From NCBI GenBank assembly GCA_964019335.1, contig OZ025680.1, forward strand, positions 62,001 through 126,000: a stretch of DNA of 64,000 bases. Direction: 5' to 3'. The translations under genes were made by a program, and so were the position numbers. This stretch comes from Diplonema japonicum (lineage: Eukaryota > Euglenozoa > Diplonemea > Diplonemida > Diplonemidae). Below are positions 54,464-63,002 of this stretch, in pieces; positions within the stretch are counted from its first letter, which is position 1, and each line of letters opens with the position of its first letter. The notes below the pieces were generated by a model. It saw only the letters and a list, made by a program, of their open reading frames with translations, had not been told where the DNA came from and did no database searches.

Positions 54464-55594
54464 TTACTTACACCCAATCGCGCTAGGGTCGGTGTACTTA
54501 AGAGTGGCATTGCTGCCAATGGGGGACTTAGGGGCAGGGTCAGTGTGTTGTTTGCCTTGGGCCCATGCAGACTCTCGGGAAGCATTCTTTTTGTGAAGGT
54601 CGTTGTAGTCTGCCTCGCTGCCGTTGGAGGAGTCGCTGTCAGTCGCGCTCCAATCGCTGCCCGCATCAGAAGAGGGCGGAGAAGCTGGTGCAGGTACTGA
54701 AGAAGATGCAACTGCCCGATATGTGTTGGTGTCGAAAATCTCTTCTACCTCGGCCGCGAGACTCCTGCCCGAGACTTCCTGCTGCCCAGTCCTTTCTTGC
54801 ACATTGGCACGGTAGTACTCAGTGTGCGGCTGAGGAGTGCCTCTTTTCTTCCTCGCCTCTTGGATCAAATCATCAAAATACTTCAGCTGTTTTTCTTGTT
54901 TCTCTCTTTCCTTGTTTCTGGCTGCCGTGCGTACCTCACGCTCTGCCTCAGGTCCGTCATTCACAAAGGCCACAGCCGCCTCCCTGTCAACGGCAGTGAC
55001 GGGTGTGTCATCAAGGCTGCACAAGTGGGGAAGGGCTGCGATCATCTTATTGCGATAACACGGGATGCTTCGAACTGCAGGGTTCCCCATGAGGCGGAGT
55101 GACAGGATTTGAGGGCATTGCACGAGGGTCGCGAACAAATCGTCGCCGGACTCGATGCTGTTGTGGGACAGGTCCAGTGTTGTGATGGTGGGGCGTGCTA
55201 GGAGGCCTTTCAGATCATTCTTTGTCCTGATGTTATTTTTTGAGAGGTTCAACTCCGACAGCACCTCGCACCCCTCCACACCTTCGACCGCCCGGATCAT
55301 GTTGTTCGAAAGGTCCAGTTTCCGCAGCTTCTTCAGATGCCCCAAATTTTCCATTTTGCAAACCATGTTCCGCGCCATGTAAAGGCACATCAGCTCCGTG
55401 TTGCGGTCCAATCCTTTTATCTCGTCGATGCAGTTCCCCTCCAGCCACAGCGCACGGGCGTTCACGAACTCCTCCAAACCTCCTATCTCGCAGAACCCCT
55501 TGCACTGAAGATACAGCTTCTCATTGAGATCGGGTGTCGAGTAGAACCCTGCCGCCTTGCAAAGACGGACCACCTCTGCATGCGTCATCTCCAT
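54464..55594 (-). CDS. DNAAF1: Leucine-rich repeat dynein assembly factor (DNAAF1/ODA7-like)
   Basis: 376 aa, one exon. The N-terminus (LCKAAGFYSTPDLNEKLYLQ, then KGFCEIGGLEEF) is the DNAAF1 signature ahead of the repeats. Five to six LRRs of the SDS22 type follow (LRKLDLSNNMI, LSELNLSKNNI, ITTLDLSHNSIES), capped by LRLMGNPAVRSIPCYRNKMI and LPHLCSLDDTPV, the LRRcap with NP and YR that DNAAF1 shows. A charged helix follows (EREVRTAARNKEREKQEKQL) and then a Ser/Asp-rich disordered tail. DNAAF1 preassembles axonemal dynein arms in the cytoplasm, so the organism should build motile flagella. The stop TAA overlaps a GTAAGT-like string, so a further exon cannot be ruled out, but only about 120 bp separate it from the next gene. 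Confidence 0.85.
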   Translation of the reverse strand: MEMTHAEVVRLCKAAGFYSTPDLNEKLYLQCKGFCEIGGLEEFVNARALWLEGNCIDEIKGLDRNTELMCLYMARNMVCKMENLGHLKKLRKLDLSNNMIRAVEGVEGCEVLSELNLSKNNIRTKNDLKGLLARPTITTLDLSHNSIESGDDLFATLVQCPQILSLRLMGNPAVRSIPCYRNKMIAALPHLCSLDDTPVTAVDREAAVAFVNDGPEAEREVRTAARNKEREKQEKQLKYFDDLIQEARKKRGTPQPHTEYYRANVQERTGQQEVSGRSLAAEVEEIFDTNTYRAVASSSVPAPASPPSSDAGSDWSATDSDSSNGSEADYNDLHKKNASRESAWAQGKQHTDPAPKSPIGSNATLKYTDPSAIGCK

Positions 55595-55600
55595 TTTCTG

Positions 55601-55631
<31 letters not shown>

Positions 55632-55757
55632 TTTGTGTCCTTTCTATTTGTTCTTCAAATTGAATGATGACAACGGATACAAATGGTGTTTTTTTTTTTT
55701 CTTTCTTTTCTTCTCTCCTCTCTTTTTCTTTTTTTTCATTTCTGCGGAAGCAGAATA

Positions 55758-55803
<46 letters not shown>

Positions 55804-56112
55804 GATAAAATTTCAGTGTGCATGGGGGTGCTCACTATTCAGCAAGAAATTCACACTAATCGGTCACCGTTCTGCGGTTGCTGTCTGGTGCACAACGTGC
55901 TGAGCATTTCTGGATGCGACCAAAGATGAAAAAGAAAAAAAAAAAAAAGAGGTGTCTTTGTAAAGGGAACCTGCAGTATATGACAGGATTGTTTAACGAC
56001 AGTCAACTCATCTAGTGTTTGATCCCTTCTGTCGTGGTAGTGCCCAACCCGTTGTAGTATCTATTCAGCTTGGGCAAAAAGAAAACGAAAAAAAAAAAAA
56101 AATGAAAAACCG
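55595..56112. other. Intergenic region
   Basis: Includes A42 at 55759-55800 and a degenerate type A hairpin element at 55951-55990. CAGTGTGCATGGGGGTGCTCAC near 55815 has a relative near 40538. No gene. Confidence 0.5.
55951..55990 (+). repeat. Dispersed hairpin element, type A, diverged
   Basis: GGTGTCTTTGTAAAGGGAAC, CTGCAGTATATGACAGG, ATTG. The 5' half is conserved, with one inserted pair of bases; the 3' GCCTT is lost, so the outer stem cannot form. Confidence 0.6.
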
Positions 56113-56574
56113 CTATTGGGTTAACCGGCTGCACAGGTCGCAGTAATCGATGCAGCCGGCCGACGTTTTGGAACTTTCCACAAGCTGCTCGATTTCCTGG
56201 GGGTCGAAGAAGTCTGCTAGGGAACGGGTGAAGCTGGGGACAGCTGACTTCGGGACGATGCCGGTGCCCAAGGGGTCCCACACGTGAAACATTTTTTCCA
56301 GAGACGTAGCGCGGGTGGCAGAGGCCTTGTCCAGAGTCTCATTGACTGTCTCATGGTGGACTAGCATGTGGACAAACTCCTCGTAGCTCACATCAGTTTC
56401 GCCATCTTCACGTTTCTTCTCTTTAAAGCTTAACAGCAAGGGCACGCCTAGTTGTAACCCTAGTGATGACACGATGACATCCATGTGCCCTAACGGTATC
56501 CTCCCAGTGCCTTCGTCATATACAGCAAAAGCTTCCCTCAGCTCACCCACTTGCTGCTCTTCAAGTGTCGCCAT
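56113..56574 (-). CDS. EF-hand protein of calmodulin/centrin size, degenerate
   Basis: 153 aa from MATLEEQQVGELREAFAVYD; an upstream in-frame ATG would add 13 residues. The four-helix-pair layout is calmodulin-like: LREAFAVYDEGTGRIPLGHM, VSYEEFVHML, SLEKMFHVWDPLGTGIVPKS and a last CIDYCDLCSRL. Most loops lack the full set of acidic ligands (for example YDEGTGRIPLGH and WDPLGTGIVPKS have only one or two), so calcium binding is probably weak or lost. It resembles regulatory light chains or axonemal calmodulin-like proteins more than calmodulin itself. It lies upstream of the dynein assembly factor on the same strand, which fits a flagellar role but proves nothing. Confidence 0.75.
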   Translation of the reverse strand: MATLEEQQVGELREAFAVYDEGTGRIPLGHMDVIVSSLGLQLGVPLLLSFKEKKREDGETDVSYEEFVHMLVHHETVNETLDKASATRATSLEKMFHVWDPLGTGIVPKSAVPSFTRSLADFFDPQEIEQLVESSKTSAGCIDYCDLCSRLTQ

Positions 56575-57321
56575 GGTCTTTCCTGTGGTGCGTGGGTGGG
56601 GTTCGGGGGGCAAACAATTTGAAGAAGTTTCACAATAAAAAAAAAAAAAAAAGATCTAGTGTGAATTTATGAAGAGTAAAAAAAAGGGGGGGGGCTGTCC
56701 CGTAGGAGGGGTTAAAAAAAACTTTTGATGAACATGAAATAGAGAAATAAAAAAGAATATCAAATAATAATAATAATAATAGGAAGAAGAAAAAAAAACG
56801 GGGCTGTGTCCCGGAGTATTCTCCATTAGAAGAAGAAGAAAGCAGGAGAAAAAAAAAAAAGCAGCTTTCTAAAAAGGAAAAGAATTTCACAATTTTTTTT
56901 TTTTTTTTTTTTTTTTTGCGAATCCTTTTCACACACCAACAAAAACAAAAAAACAGCTATTTATTGCCAACAAATAATGAATCATTATTTAACTCGAGTT
57001 CCCTAATTTTTTGCATGAGGACCATGCGAGCCCTCGTGCAGAAAAAAAAAAAAGAAAAAAAAAAGAAGAAAAAAAACAGTAACAAGTGCTAAATAATGGC
57101 TCATTTGGCGGCAAGTAAGTCATTTTATTTCACTCTTCGTCATTTGAGTCACTCACTCTTCACTGCTTTCACTGCTGTTTTCCTCACACGGGTCAGCTTT
57201 TCTTTTTGGGGGGGATTTCCATAAAAAGTAATACGGGGGACTATTTCGCCATGGCATTTTTGGCACCCTTTTAACTAGTTAAATTATGGGGCTCCCCCTA
57301 GTGACGAAGGGTGAAATAAAA

Positions 57322-57361
<40 letters not shown>

Positions 57362-57369
57362 TGTCAAAA
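56575..57369. other. Intergenic region with repeat copy
   Basis: A and T runs, the inverted copy of the TTATTTAAC repeat (56950-57320) and an (AT)n microsatellite at about 57339-57362. No gene. Confidence 0.6.
56950..57320 (-). repeat. TTATTTAAC-rich foldback repeat, copy B (inverted relative to copy A)
   Basis: Reads, on the plus strand, AGCTATTTATTGCCAACAAA, ATCATTATTTAACTCGAGTT, GGCTCATTTGGCGGCAAGTA and TTTCACTCTTCGTCATTT, the reverse complement of blocks in 6590-7040. A 30-nt A-rich insertion near 57040 and a shorter end distinguish it. Confidence 0.65.
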
Positions 57370-57810
57370 CTACAAAATCAGGGTTCTTTTTTTCCCTTTT
57401 TTCACAGAATTCCTTAAGATGCAATGTTCTTCCCACAACTCAAGCGCTTTCTCGCGTGCAAAATCCATGGCCTCGAACTCCGTTGCGCCTTCTGCCTTAG
57501 CTAATGCGTACTGTTTAGGCAGCTCCTTGCTGATGAAGAGAGAGTAGGCCTCCGGGACATCATCCTTCCTGGGCCTTGCTTGTTGCATAGTCTTCGACCT
57601 TTCTACCTGACTGGTGGACGCCGCCTTCACAAATCGTTCCCTTGTCGTCTCTGCGAAGCCTCTCCACTTGTCCTGCAACTCCTTCGTTGTTAGCCGGTTA
57701 CCCTTCTTCTTCTCCTTTTTCGCATACAACGAAAATGCTGTGTTGTGTGCCTCTGGAGGCGGCAACGTCTTCTTTCCCCTCATCTGCAGCCGTCCCACTT
57801 GCCTCAACAT
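57370..57810 (-). CDS. Small HMG-box-like protein, possibly mitochondrial
   Basis: 146 aa from MLRQVGRLQMRGKK (57810); this start gives a short basic N-terminus like a mitochondrial presequence. Residues about 15-62 resemble an HMG box: PPPEAHNTAFSLYAKKEKKK, KELQDKWRGF, RERFVKAA. A second, weaker box may follow (DVPEAYSLFISKELPKQYA, then ALELWEE). The C-terminus is basic (KKGKKRTLIL). Tandem HMG-box proteins package mitochondrial DNA in many eukaryotes, and kinetoplastids have small basic kinetoplast-associated proteins. DNA binding is plausible; the compartment is a guess. Confidence 0.65.
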   Translation of the reverse strand: MLRQVGRLQMRGKKTLPPPEAHNTAFSLYAKKEKKKGNRLTTKELQDKWRGFAETTRERFVKAASTSQVERSKTMQQARPRKDDVPEAYSLFISKELPKQYALAKAEGATEFEAMDFAREKALELWEEHCILRNSVKKGKKRTLIL

Positions 57811-58105
57811 GTTTCCCCCCCACTCCTTTTTTCCCCCTCCTGAAACTGATTTAATAATCCTCAACAAAGACATACAACAAAATAACAAAACGAAAACAAA
57901 AAAAAAAGATTTTTTTCTTCTTTTTTTTTCCCCCCTCCCCAAACTCATCCTCCCAAAACATCGTTTTTGTTTTCCTCCGATTTTTTTTTTCCTTCTTTTT
58001 TTTTTGTTTCAAAAAAAAAAAAAAAAAAAAAAAAAGAGACGAAAAGGAAGATATCTTTTTCTTCTTTTTTTTTATTTCTCATTTTTTTTTTTTTTTTTTT
58101 TTTTT

Positions 58106-59437
58106 TCACTTTATGATTTTGTACAAAGACTGCGCGCTCCCGGCCAGCATGAGAACGACACCATATGTGCAGCAGAGTATGGACGGGAGTTTCGTGACAA
58201 GGGAAGTATCTCCGACAGTACACTTCAACCAAGCAAGATGAGGGAGGACATAGACAGCGATAGACGTCCCCAGCGCCCCTACCAACCCGAGCACGTCAGC
58301 AAAATCAGAGATCACTAACGAGATCCCTGCAGCTATCACAACACCCAGGATTCTAAGAAACACAGCTTTCTTTCGGTAAAGAACGGTCCATTCATGCGAC
58401 CCCCTGTCGACCCCTATGGAGCGGCACCACCGCCACTCCACCGCCTCATAACTGCAGTAGTAAACCACCGCAAATGTGGGGATTAGTTGTAAACAGTAAA
58501 GAGAAACTCCTATTTTGTTTATAACACGTGACCCGTCCATGTTCTGCGTGAACTCTTCTTTGATACCGTCTGGGTCAGGGAAATATCGTAGGTATCCTGC
58601 AAATCCCACAGCAAGGTAGCATATTGAAAAGACGAATATGGTGCCGGTGACAACGGAGAGGAAGCTGTCCTTCTCGTGCATGGCGTTGTGTGCAGAAGGG
58701 CTGAGAACAACAATACCTTCATTGCAGAACGCGCTGATGGACAACGCAAGAGGGATATTTGAGAAATCTGCCGCGGTACAATTGTCAAGGAACTCTGTGA
58801 AATCATGACCCGAGACACTGTCTGCGGTGTCGATGAACAGCACTGTCGCGAAGGCTATCCCGCAGAAAACACCAAATGTTGCAAAAGAAGAAAGAAACTG
58901 AATATCGTCAAACGACGCAAGACACGCTGCAGGGATGACACACATGCCCACCCATGCTGCTCCATCAAGCCCGATAAACTTCGGCATATTGTCGTGAATA
59001 AACTTTAAATACGCAATACAGCTTCCCCACATTGAAATGGCTAAAGAAAGAAGTGCACAGAGTTCTGCTCTCGGGCCTAATATGGTCTTGATGAGGCCTG
59101 TGTAGTCGAGGAGTGGGCCGTCAAAGTCATCATCACCCACCACCGCCATCGTGCCTTCACCGCCTTCAAGAATTTCCTTGCATTTGATCAGTTTTCCTAT
59201 TGAGAATCTTGTGATGAACATGGATGCTATGAACAAGGCTGTTCCTAGCCACAGGCCGCCGCTGTCTAGGAGGTACGGGATGGCCATCATGCCTATTCCC
59301 CAGTTGCATTTTAGGAGTGTCAGGCCGACGCCCCATCTTGTCATCGGATCTATGTTGTCTTCATCTCTTCTGCGGTACGTTACCACGCTGCTGCTTGTTG
59401 CAGAATGCCTGCCTACATCCCCTTGTATAAGAGACAT
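58106..59437 (-). CDS. Amino-acid transporter, AAAP (SLC36/38-like) family
   Basis: 443 aa, one exon. After a 40-residue cytosolic tail the first helix reads LTLLKCNWGIGMMAIPYLLD, the AAAP hallmark G-x-G-x-x-x-x-P. About eleven helices follow, including LCALLSLAISMWGSCIAYLK, LSSFATFGVFCGIAFATVLF, NIPLALSISAFCNEG (helix VI, with the family's F-x-x-x-x position), VVTGTIFVFSICYLAVGFAG and ILGVVIAAGISLVISDFADV. The family imports amino acids with protons or sodium at plasma or endosomal/lysosomal membranes; specificity cannot be read from the sequence. Confidence 0.88.
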   Translation of the reverse strand: MSLIQGDVGRHSATSSSVVTYRRRDEDNIDPMTRWGVGLTLLKCNWGIGMMAIPYLLDSGGLWLGTALFIASMFITRFSIGKLIKCKEILEGGEGTMAVVGDDDFDGPLLDYTGLIKTILGPRAELCALLSLAISMWGSCIAYLKFIHDNMPKFIGLDGAAWVGMCVIPAACLASFDDIQFLSSFATFGVFCGIAFATVLFIDTADSVSGHDFTEFLDNCTAADFSNIPLALSISAFCNEGIVVLSPSAHNAMHEKDSFLSVVTGTIFVFSICYLAVGFAGYLRYFPDPDGIKEEFTQNMDGSRVINKIGVSLYCLQLIPTFAVVYYCSYEAVEWRWCRSIGVDRGSHEWTVLYRKKAVFLRILGVVIAAGISLVISDFADVLGLVGALGTSIAVYVLPHLAWLKCTVGDTSLVTKLPSILCCTYGVVLMLAGSAQSLYKIIK

Positions 59438-59945
59438 GGTGTGATGCGCATTTAATTATACCTGAGGGGTGGGATGGTACCGGCGGTGGGATATAGATAA
59501 ATACAGATTTCCTGGCGGGGGAGGGTTTTTTTTTTTTTGATGAGGGGGGGGAAATTCGTTTCGCAAACCATACCTCCCCCTCACCAAAGAACTGCAATGT
59601 GGAAAAATACCACGATTTCCCAGAGGGGGGGGGGGGGTTGTCGTAATATTTTTTTAAAAAAAGGAAAAAACAAAGGGGGGTGTTTAAAGTCAGAGAACAG
59701 GGAAAAAAAAAGTAAGGAGAAGCAGGTGTTACAGAAGGTTGTAAAAACAGAACTGGGGCTGATATATTTTTTTTTAAAAATACCTTGTCCCTCTCTTGTC
59801 TTCCCCCCCCCCCCCCCCCCGAATAAAATACAAAGAAAATCACTCTCCCCCCTCCACATGGGATCCGGCCTTTTTGTTCCGTTCTTTTTTTTTTTCTTCT
59901 CTTCAAAACACAAAAAAAGACCATTCCCTTTGAGGAGAAAAGAGA

Positions 59946-59985
<40 letters not shown>

Positions 59986-60027
59986 ATGAAGAAAAAAAAC
60001 TTTTTTTTAAATTCACTCTCGGTATTA
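59438..60027. other. Intergenic region, homopolymers
   Basis: G, C, T and A runs (for example C18 near 59804 and A35 near 59949) with no credible frame. Confidence 0.5.
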
Positions 60028-61509
60028 TTAGGGCTGCATCTCGATTTGTTCCAGCTGCGAAAGATCGTAAGAAGGCCAGGAGTAAGACGGGACCGAGGGG
60101 GAAGGGTTCTTGAGCAGATCAGCCTGTGCAGGCCCCCTAGACCCCCGAGGGTAGGGAATAGGGTTAGGCTGCTTCGTCGGATCCAGGAGCGGGGTAAAAA
60201 TACGCCAAGCCTCCTCAAGCTCGTCCTGCCGCACAAAATTATTCCTCTTCCCCGTGATGGCGTCAAGTATCAACGCTTCGTACGCATCAGGAAGGGCAAG
60301 GTTCATGTACCTTTTGTTATACTGTAGGCTGAGCTCAGGCTGGTGAATGTTCCCGCTCAACCCTGGAATCTTCGAGGTGAATTTGTAGTAAATCGCTTCG
60401 TCAGGCTGCACGCTAAACACAAGCTCGCTGTTTGGGGCGTTTTTGTACAATCCAGAAGTGGGTTTTTTAAAAGTAATCCGCACATCAACCTTTTTGTTGT
60501 TAAGCGCTTTCCCCGCCTTTAGTATAAAAGGGACGCCTTCCCACCTGCTGTTCTTCACCTTCAACAAGGTCGAAGCAAATGTTGGGGTTTTCGAGTTTTT
60601 TGGGACAGTGATGTCATCCGTGTACCCAAGCTTCCCATCGCCCGCGGTGTACTGCCCGAACACCGTTGTTTTCGGTGATGCTGTGGTCGTGTTTTTAAGA
60701 ACTTGAACTTTTGCGTTTCGGATGTCTTCGGGTTGAAGGGATTTTGGTGGTTCCATGGCGACCAATGAGAAGATTTGCATCAAGTGGTTCTGCGTGATGT
60801 CTCTTAAGATACCTGACGAGTCAAAGTACCCGCCCCGGCCTTCCGTTCCTATTTTTTCTTTGCAAGTTATTTCCACGGATTGCACGGTGTTCTTGTCCCA
60901 GATTTTCTCGAAGGTCGAGTTTGCAAACCGTGTCACAAGCAGGTTCTGAACCATGTCCTTGCCCAGGTAGTGGTCTATCCTGTACAGGTCCTCCTCTTTG
61001 ACAAGCTTTTTTAAATCATCGCCTAGTTTCTTCGCGGTGGGGAGGTCTTTTCCAAACGGCTTCTCGACGATTACCCTGTTGAAACCGTCCGTGCTTTGAC
61101 AGACCGCTTTAATGTTTTTTGAAGCCGGCACAAAAACATCTGGCGGTAAGGCTAAGTAGAACAATCTGTTCTTCCCGTTCATCGCACGGTCCATCTTGGC
61201 ATAAGCTGCTGGATCGTCGTAGTTCCCAGACACGTACACACAGTTTTCAAGGAAGCTTTTGAGGGTAGCGTTCTCGCTTTCCGTCTTCGTGGTGATGAAT
61301 TCACGGATCTGCTTTCTGAACTCTTCCGCCTTCAAGGCCGACCTTGCGAACCCTACAATTTTTGTATCCTCCGGAAGCAGGCCCTTCTTGAATAATTGGA
61401 ACAGAGCTGGGTACGTTTTTCTCTTTGCCAAGTCCCCGCTCGCACCTAATACGGCAACGTTCAACGGAACCTTTTGTGCCATGCCTTCCGAGGCTGGTAG
61501 GGCAGCCAT
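60028..61509 (-). CDS. G6PD: Glucose-6-phosphate dehydrogenase
   Basis: Oxidises glucose 6-phosphate to the lactone with NADP, the entry of the oxidative pentose phosphate pathway. 493 aa from MAALPASEGMAQK (61509); the longer upstream frame is homopolymer junk, and CCCCCCGGACAG at 61535 is a possible trans-splice acceptor 26 nt before the ATG. Seen: NADP-binding GASGDLAKRKTYPALF, the FEKIWD segment, EKPFGKDLPTAKKL, and the active site RIDHYLGKDMVQN with the substrate-binding Lys and catalytic His. The C-terminal half has LKAGKALNNKKVDVRI and SYSWPSYD. Length is normal. There is no PTS1 at the C-terminus (EQIEMQP), so it is probably cytosolic rather than glycosomal by that signal. Confidence 0.95.
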   Translation of the reverse strand: MAALPASEGMAQKVPLNVAVLGASGDLAKRKTYPALFQLFKKGLLPEDTKIVGFARSALKAEEFRKQIREFITTKTESENATLKSFLENCVYVSGNYDDPAAYAKMDRAMNGKNRLFYLALPPDVFVPASKNIKAVCQSTDGFNRVIVEKPFGKDLPTAKKLGDDLKKLVKEEDLYRIDHYLGKDMVQNLLVTRFANSTFEKIWDKNTVQSVEITCKEKIGTEGRGGYFDSSGILRDITQNHLMQIFSLVAMEPPKSLQPEDIRNAKVQVLKNTTTASPKTTVFGQYTAGDGKLGYTDDITVPKNSKTPTFASTLLKVKNSRWEGVPFILKAGKALNNKKVDVRITFKKPTSGLYKNAPNSELVFSVQPDEAIYYKFTSKIPGLSGNIHQPELSLQYNKRYMNLALPDAYEALILDAITGKRNNFVRQDELEEAWRIFTPLLDPTKQPNPIPYPRGSRGPAQADLLKNPSPSVPSYSWPSYDLSQLEQIEMQP

Positions 61510-62296
61510 TTTTTTTCCCCCCCTTTTTTTTGTCCTGTCCGGGGGGGGGGAGTGAAGAGCGAGCTTAACATTAAAAAAAAATAGAAAAATAGGAAAAAAA
61601 AAAAAAAAAAACAAGAGGAGAGAGAGAAAAAAAAAGAAAAAAAAAAGGGTGGGGTGGGGATGGGAGTATTTTAAATTTGGGAAAACATATGAGGTCAACG
61701 AGGGGATGGGGAGCCAGGCCCGGCTGGTATGGCTAGAGACGTGTTCTTTAAAAAAAAAAAAATAGGGGGGGAAAAAATACAAAGCTTCTCTCATTTCCCC
61801 CAAGTCCCGGCACCTCTCGTTCCGCTTTTTTTTTTTTTTTTTGAAACATGGAAATGGAAACATTTTTTCTCCCCCCACACGTATCTTGCCGCCGTAGCCT
61901 GGGATAAAAAGGTAGGGGAAAGGGAGGGGGAAAAGAAGAAAAAAAAAACGTGTACTTCAGGGCATTCTCATACTTTTTTTTTCTTTCACCTGCGGAAGCA
62001 TTTCTTTTGTTGTAGGAGGGGGGGGGGGGGGGGGGGGGGGGCATTTCCTTAAAGAAAGGCACACCAATCCGAGTTCTATTTTTTTTTCCCTCTTTTTTTC
62101 TTTTTTGCGTCATTCAGATAAACGCTCTAATGCCGTTTTTTTCAAAAAAAAAAAAAAAAGGCGCTAATTTTCATTTCCCCCCCCCTCTTTTTAGTCTTCT
62201 TTCTTTCTAATAAAAAAAACTTTTCCATTTTTTTTTTTTTCTTCGTGTCGCCAGGTATGCATCACAAAGGAACACGCATACACACAAGAAGAAGAG

Positions 62297-62333
62297 ACAT
62301 TTAAGGGTACCTGCGGTATGTGGCAGGACGCCT
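62297..62333 (+). repeat. Dispersed hairpin element, type B
   Basis: ACATTTAAGGGTA, CCTGCGGTATGTGGCAGG, ACGCC. Core identical to 23388-23424; preceded by AAGAAGAG and followed by TGACAAAAAAAGG. Confidence 0.75.
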
Positions 62334-62927
62334 GACAAAAAAAGGTAGCATTGCTTTAAATACCCCTTTTCCTGCCTTTTCCCATTGGGAATAGGAGAAA
62401 TGAAAAATAATTCTTTATGACAATATGTCTTTTGTTGTTCGCACGAGCAAAAAAGCTGCGAAAATTTTTTTGCTCGGCACAAGTTGCATATGGTTATGAA
62501 ATCATTTTTTGAAAGATAAATATTTGTAACAAAAAAAAAAAAACTTTTTTTTTTCTTTCCCCCCTTTATCTCCACCATTTCTTATTTGTGCTCTCCATAT
62601 GGATGCTCCCTTTTTTTTAAAAAAAAAGAAAATAAAAGAAAAAAAAAATACTCGTAAAAGCCCAGGACGCAAAGTGGCAGGGGGTAAAAATATATTATAT
62701 ATAAAAAAAAAAAAAATGCTAAAGGTGATGGTACTACGGAGGTCGAGTTACTTTCTTTTTTTCTGCTCCTGTAATGCCTCAAAAAGGGAAATATTATTGG
62801 TGTATATTAGGAAAAGAGGGGTATAAAAAGGAACTATATCCCCATAAGTGTAAAAGGGACATGTGTCTTTTTGTTGTTGGTGAAAAACAAAGGGGAGGGG
62901 GGATAAAGCTATTTGCGTGCTGAAAAG

Positions 62928-62965
<38 letters not shown>

Positions 62966-63002
62966 ACATTTAAGGGTACCTGCGGTATGTGGCAGGACGC
63001 CT
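62966..63002 (+). repeat. Dispersed hairpin element, type B
   Basis: Same core as the copy 670 bp upstream, preceded by a 32-nt A run and AAGAG. The conserved part stops just after ACGCCTGA. Confidence 0.75.
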
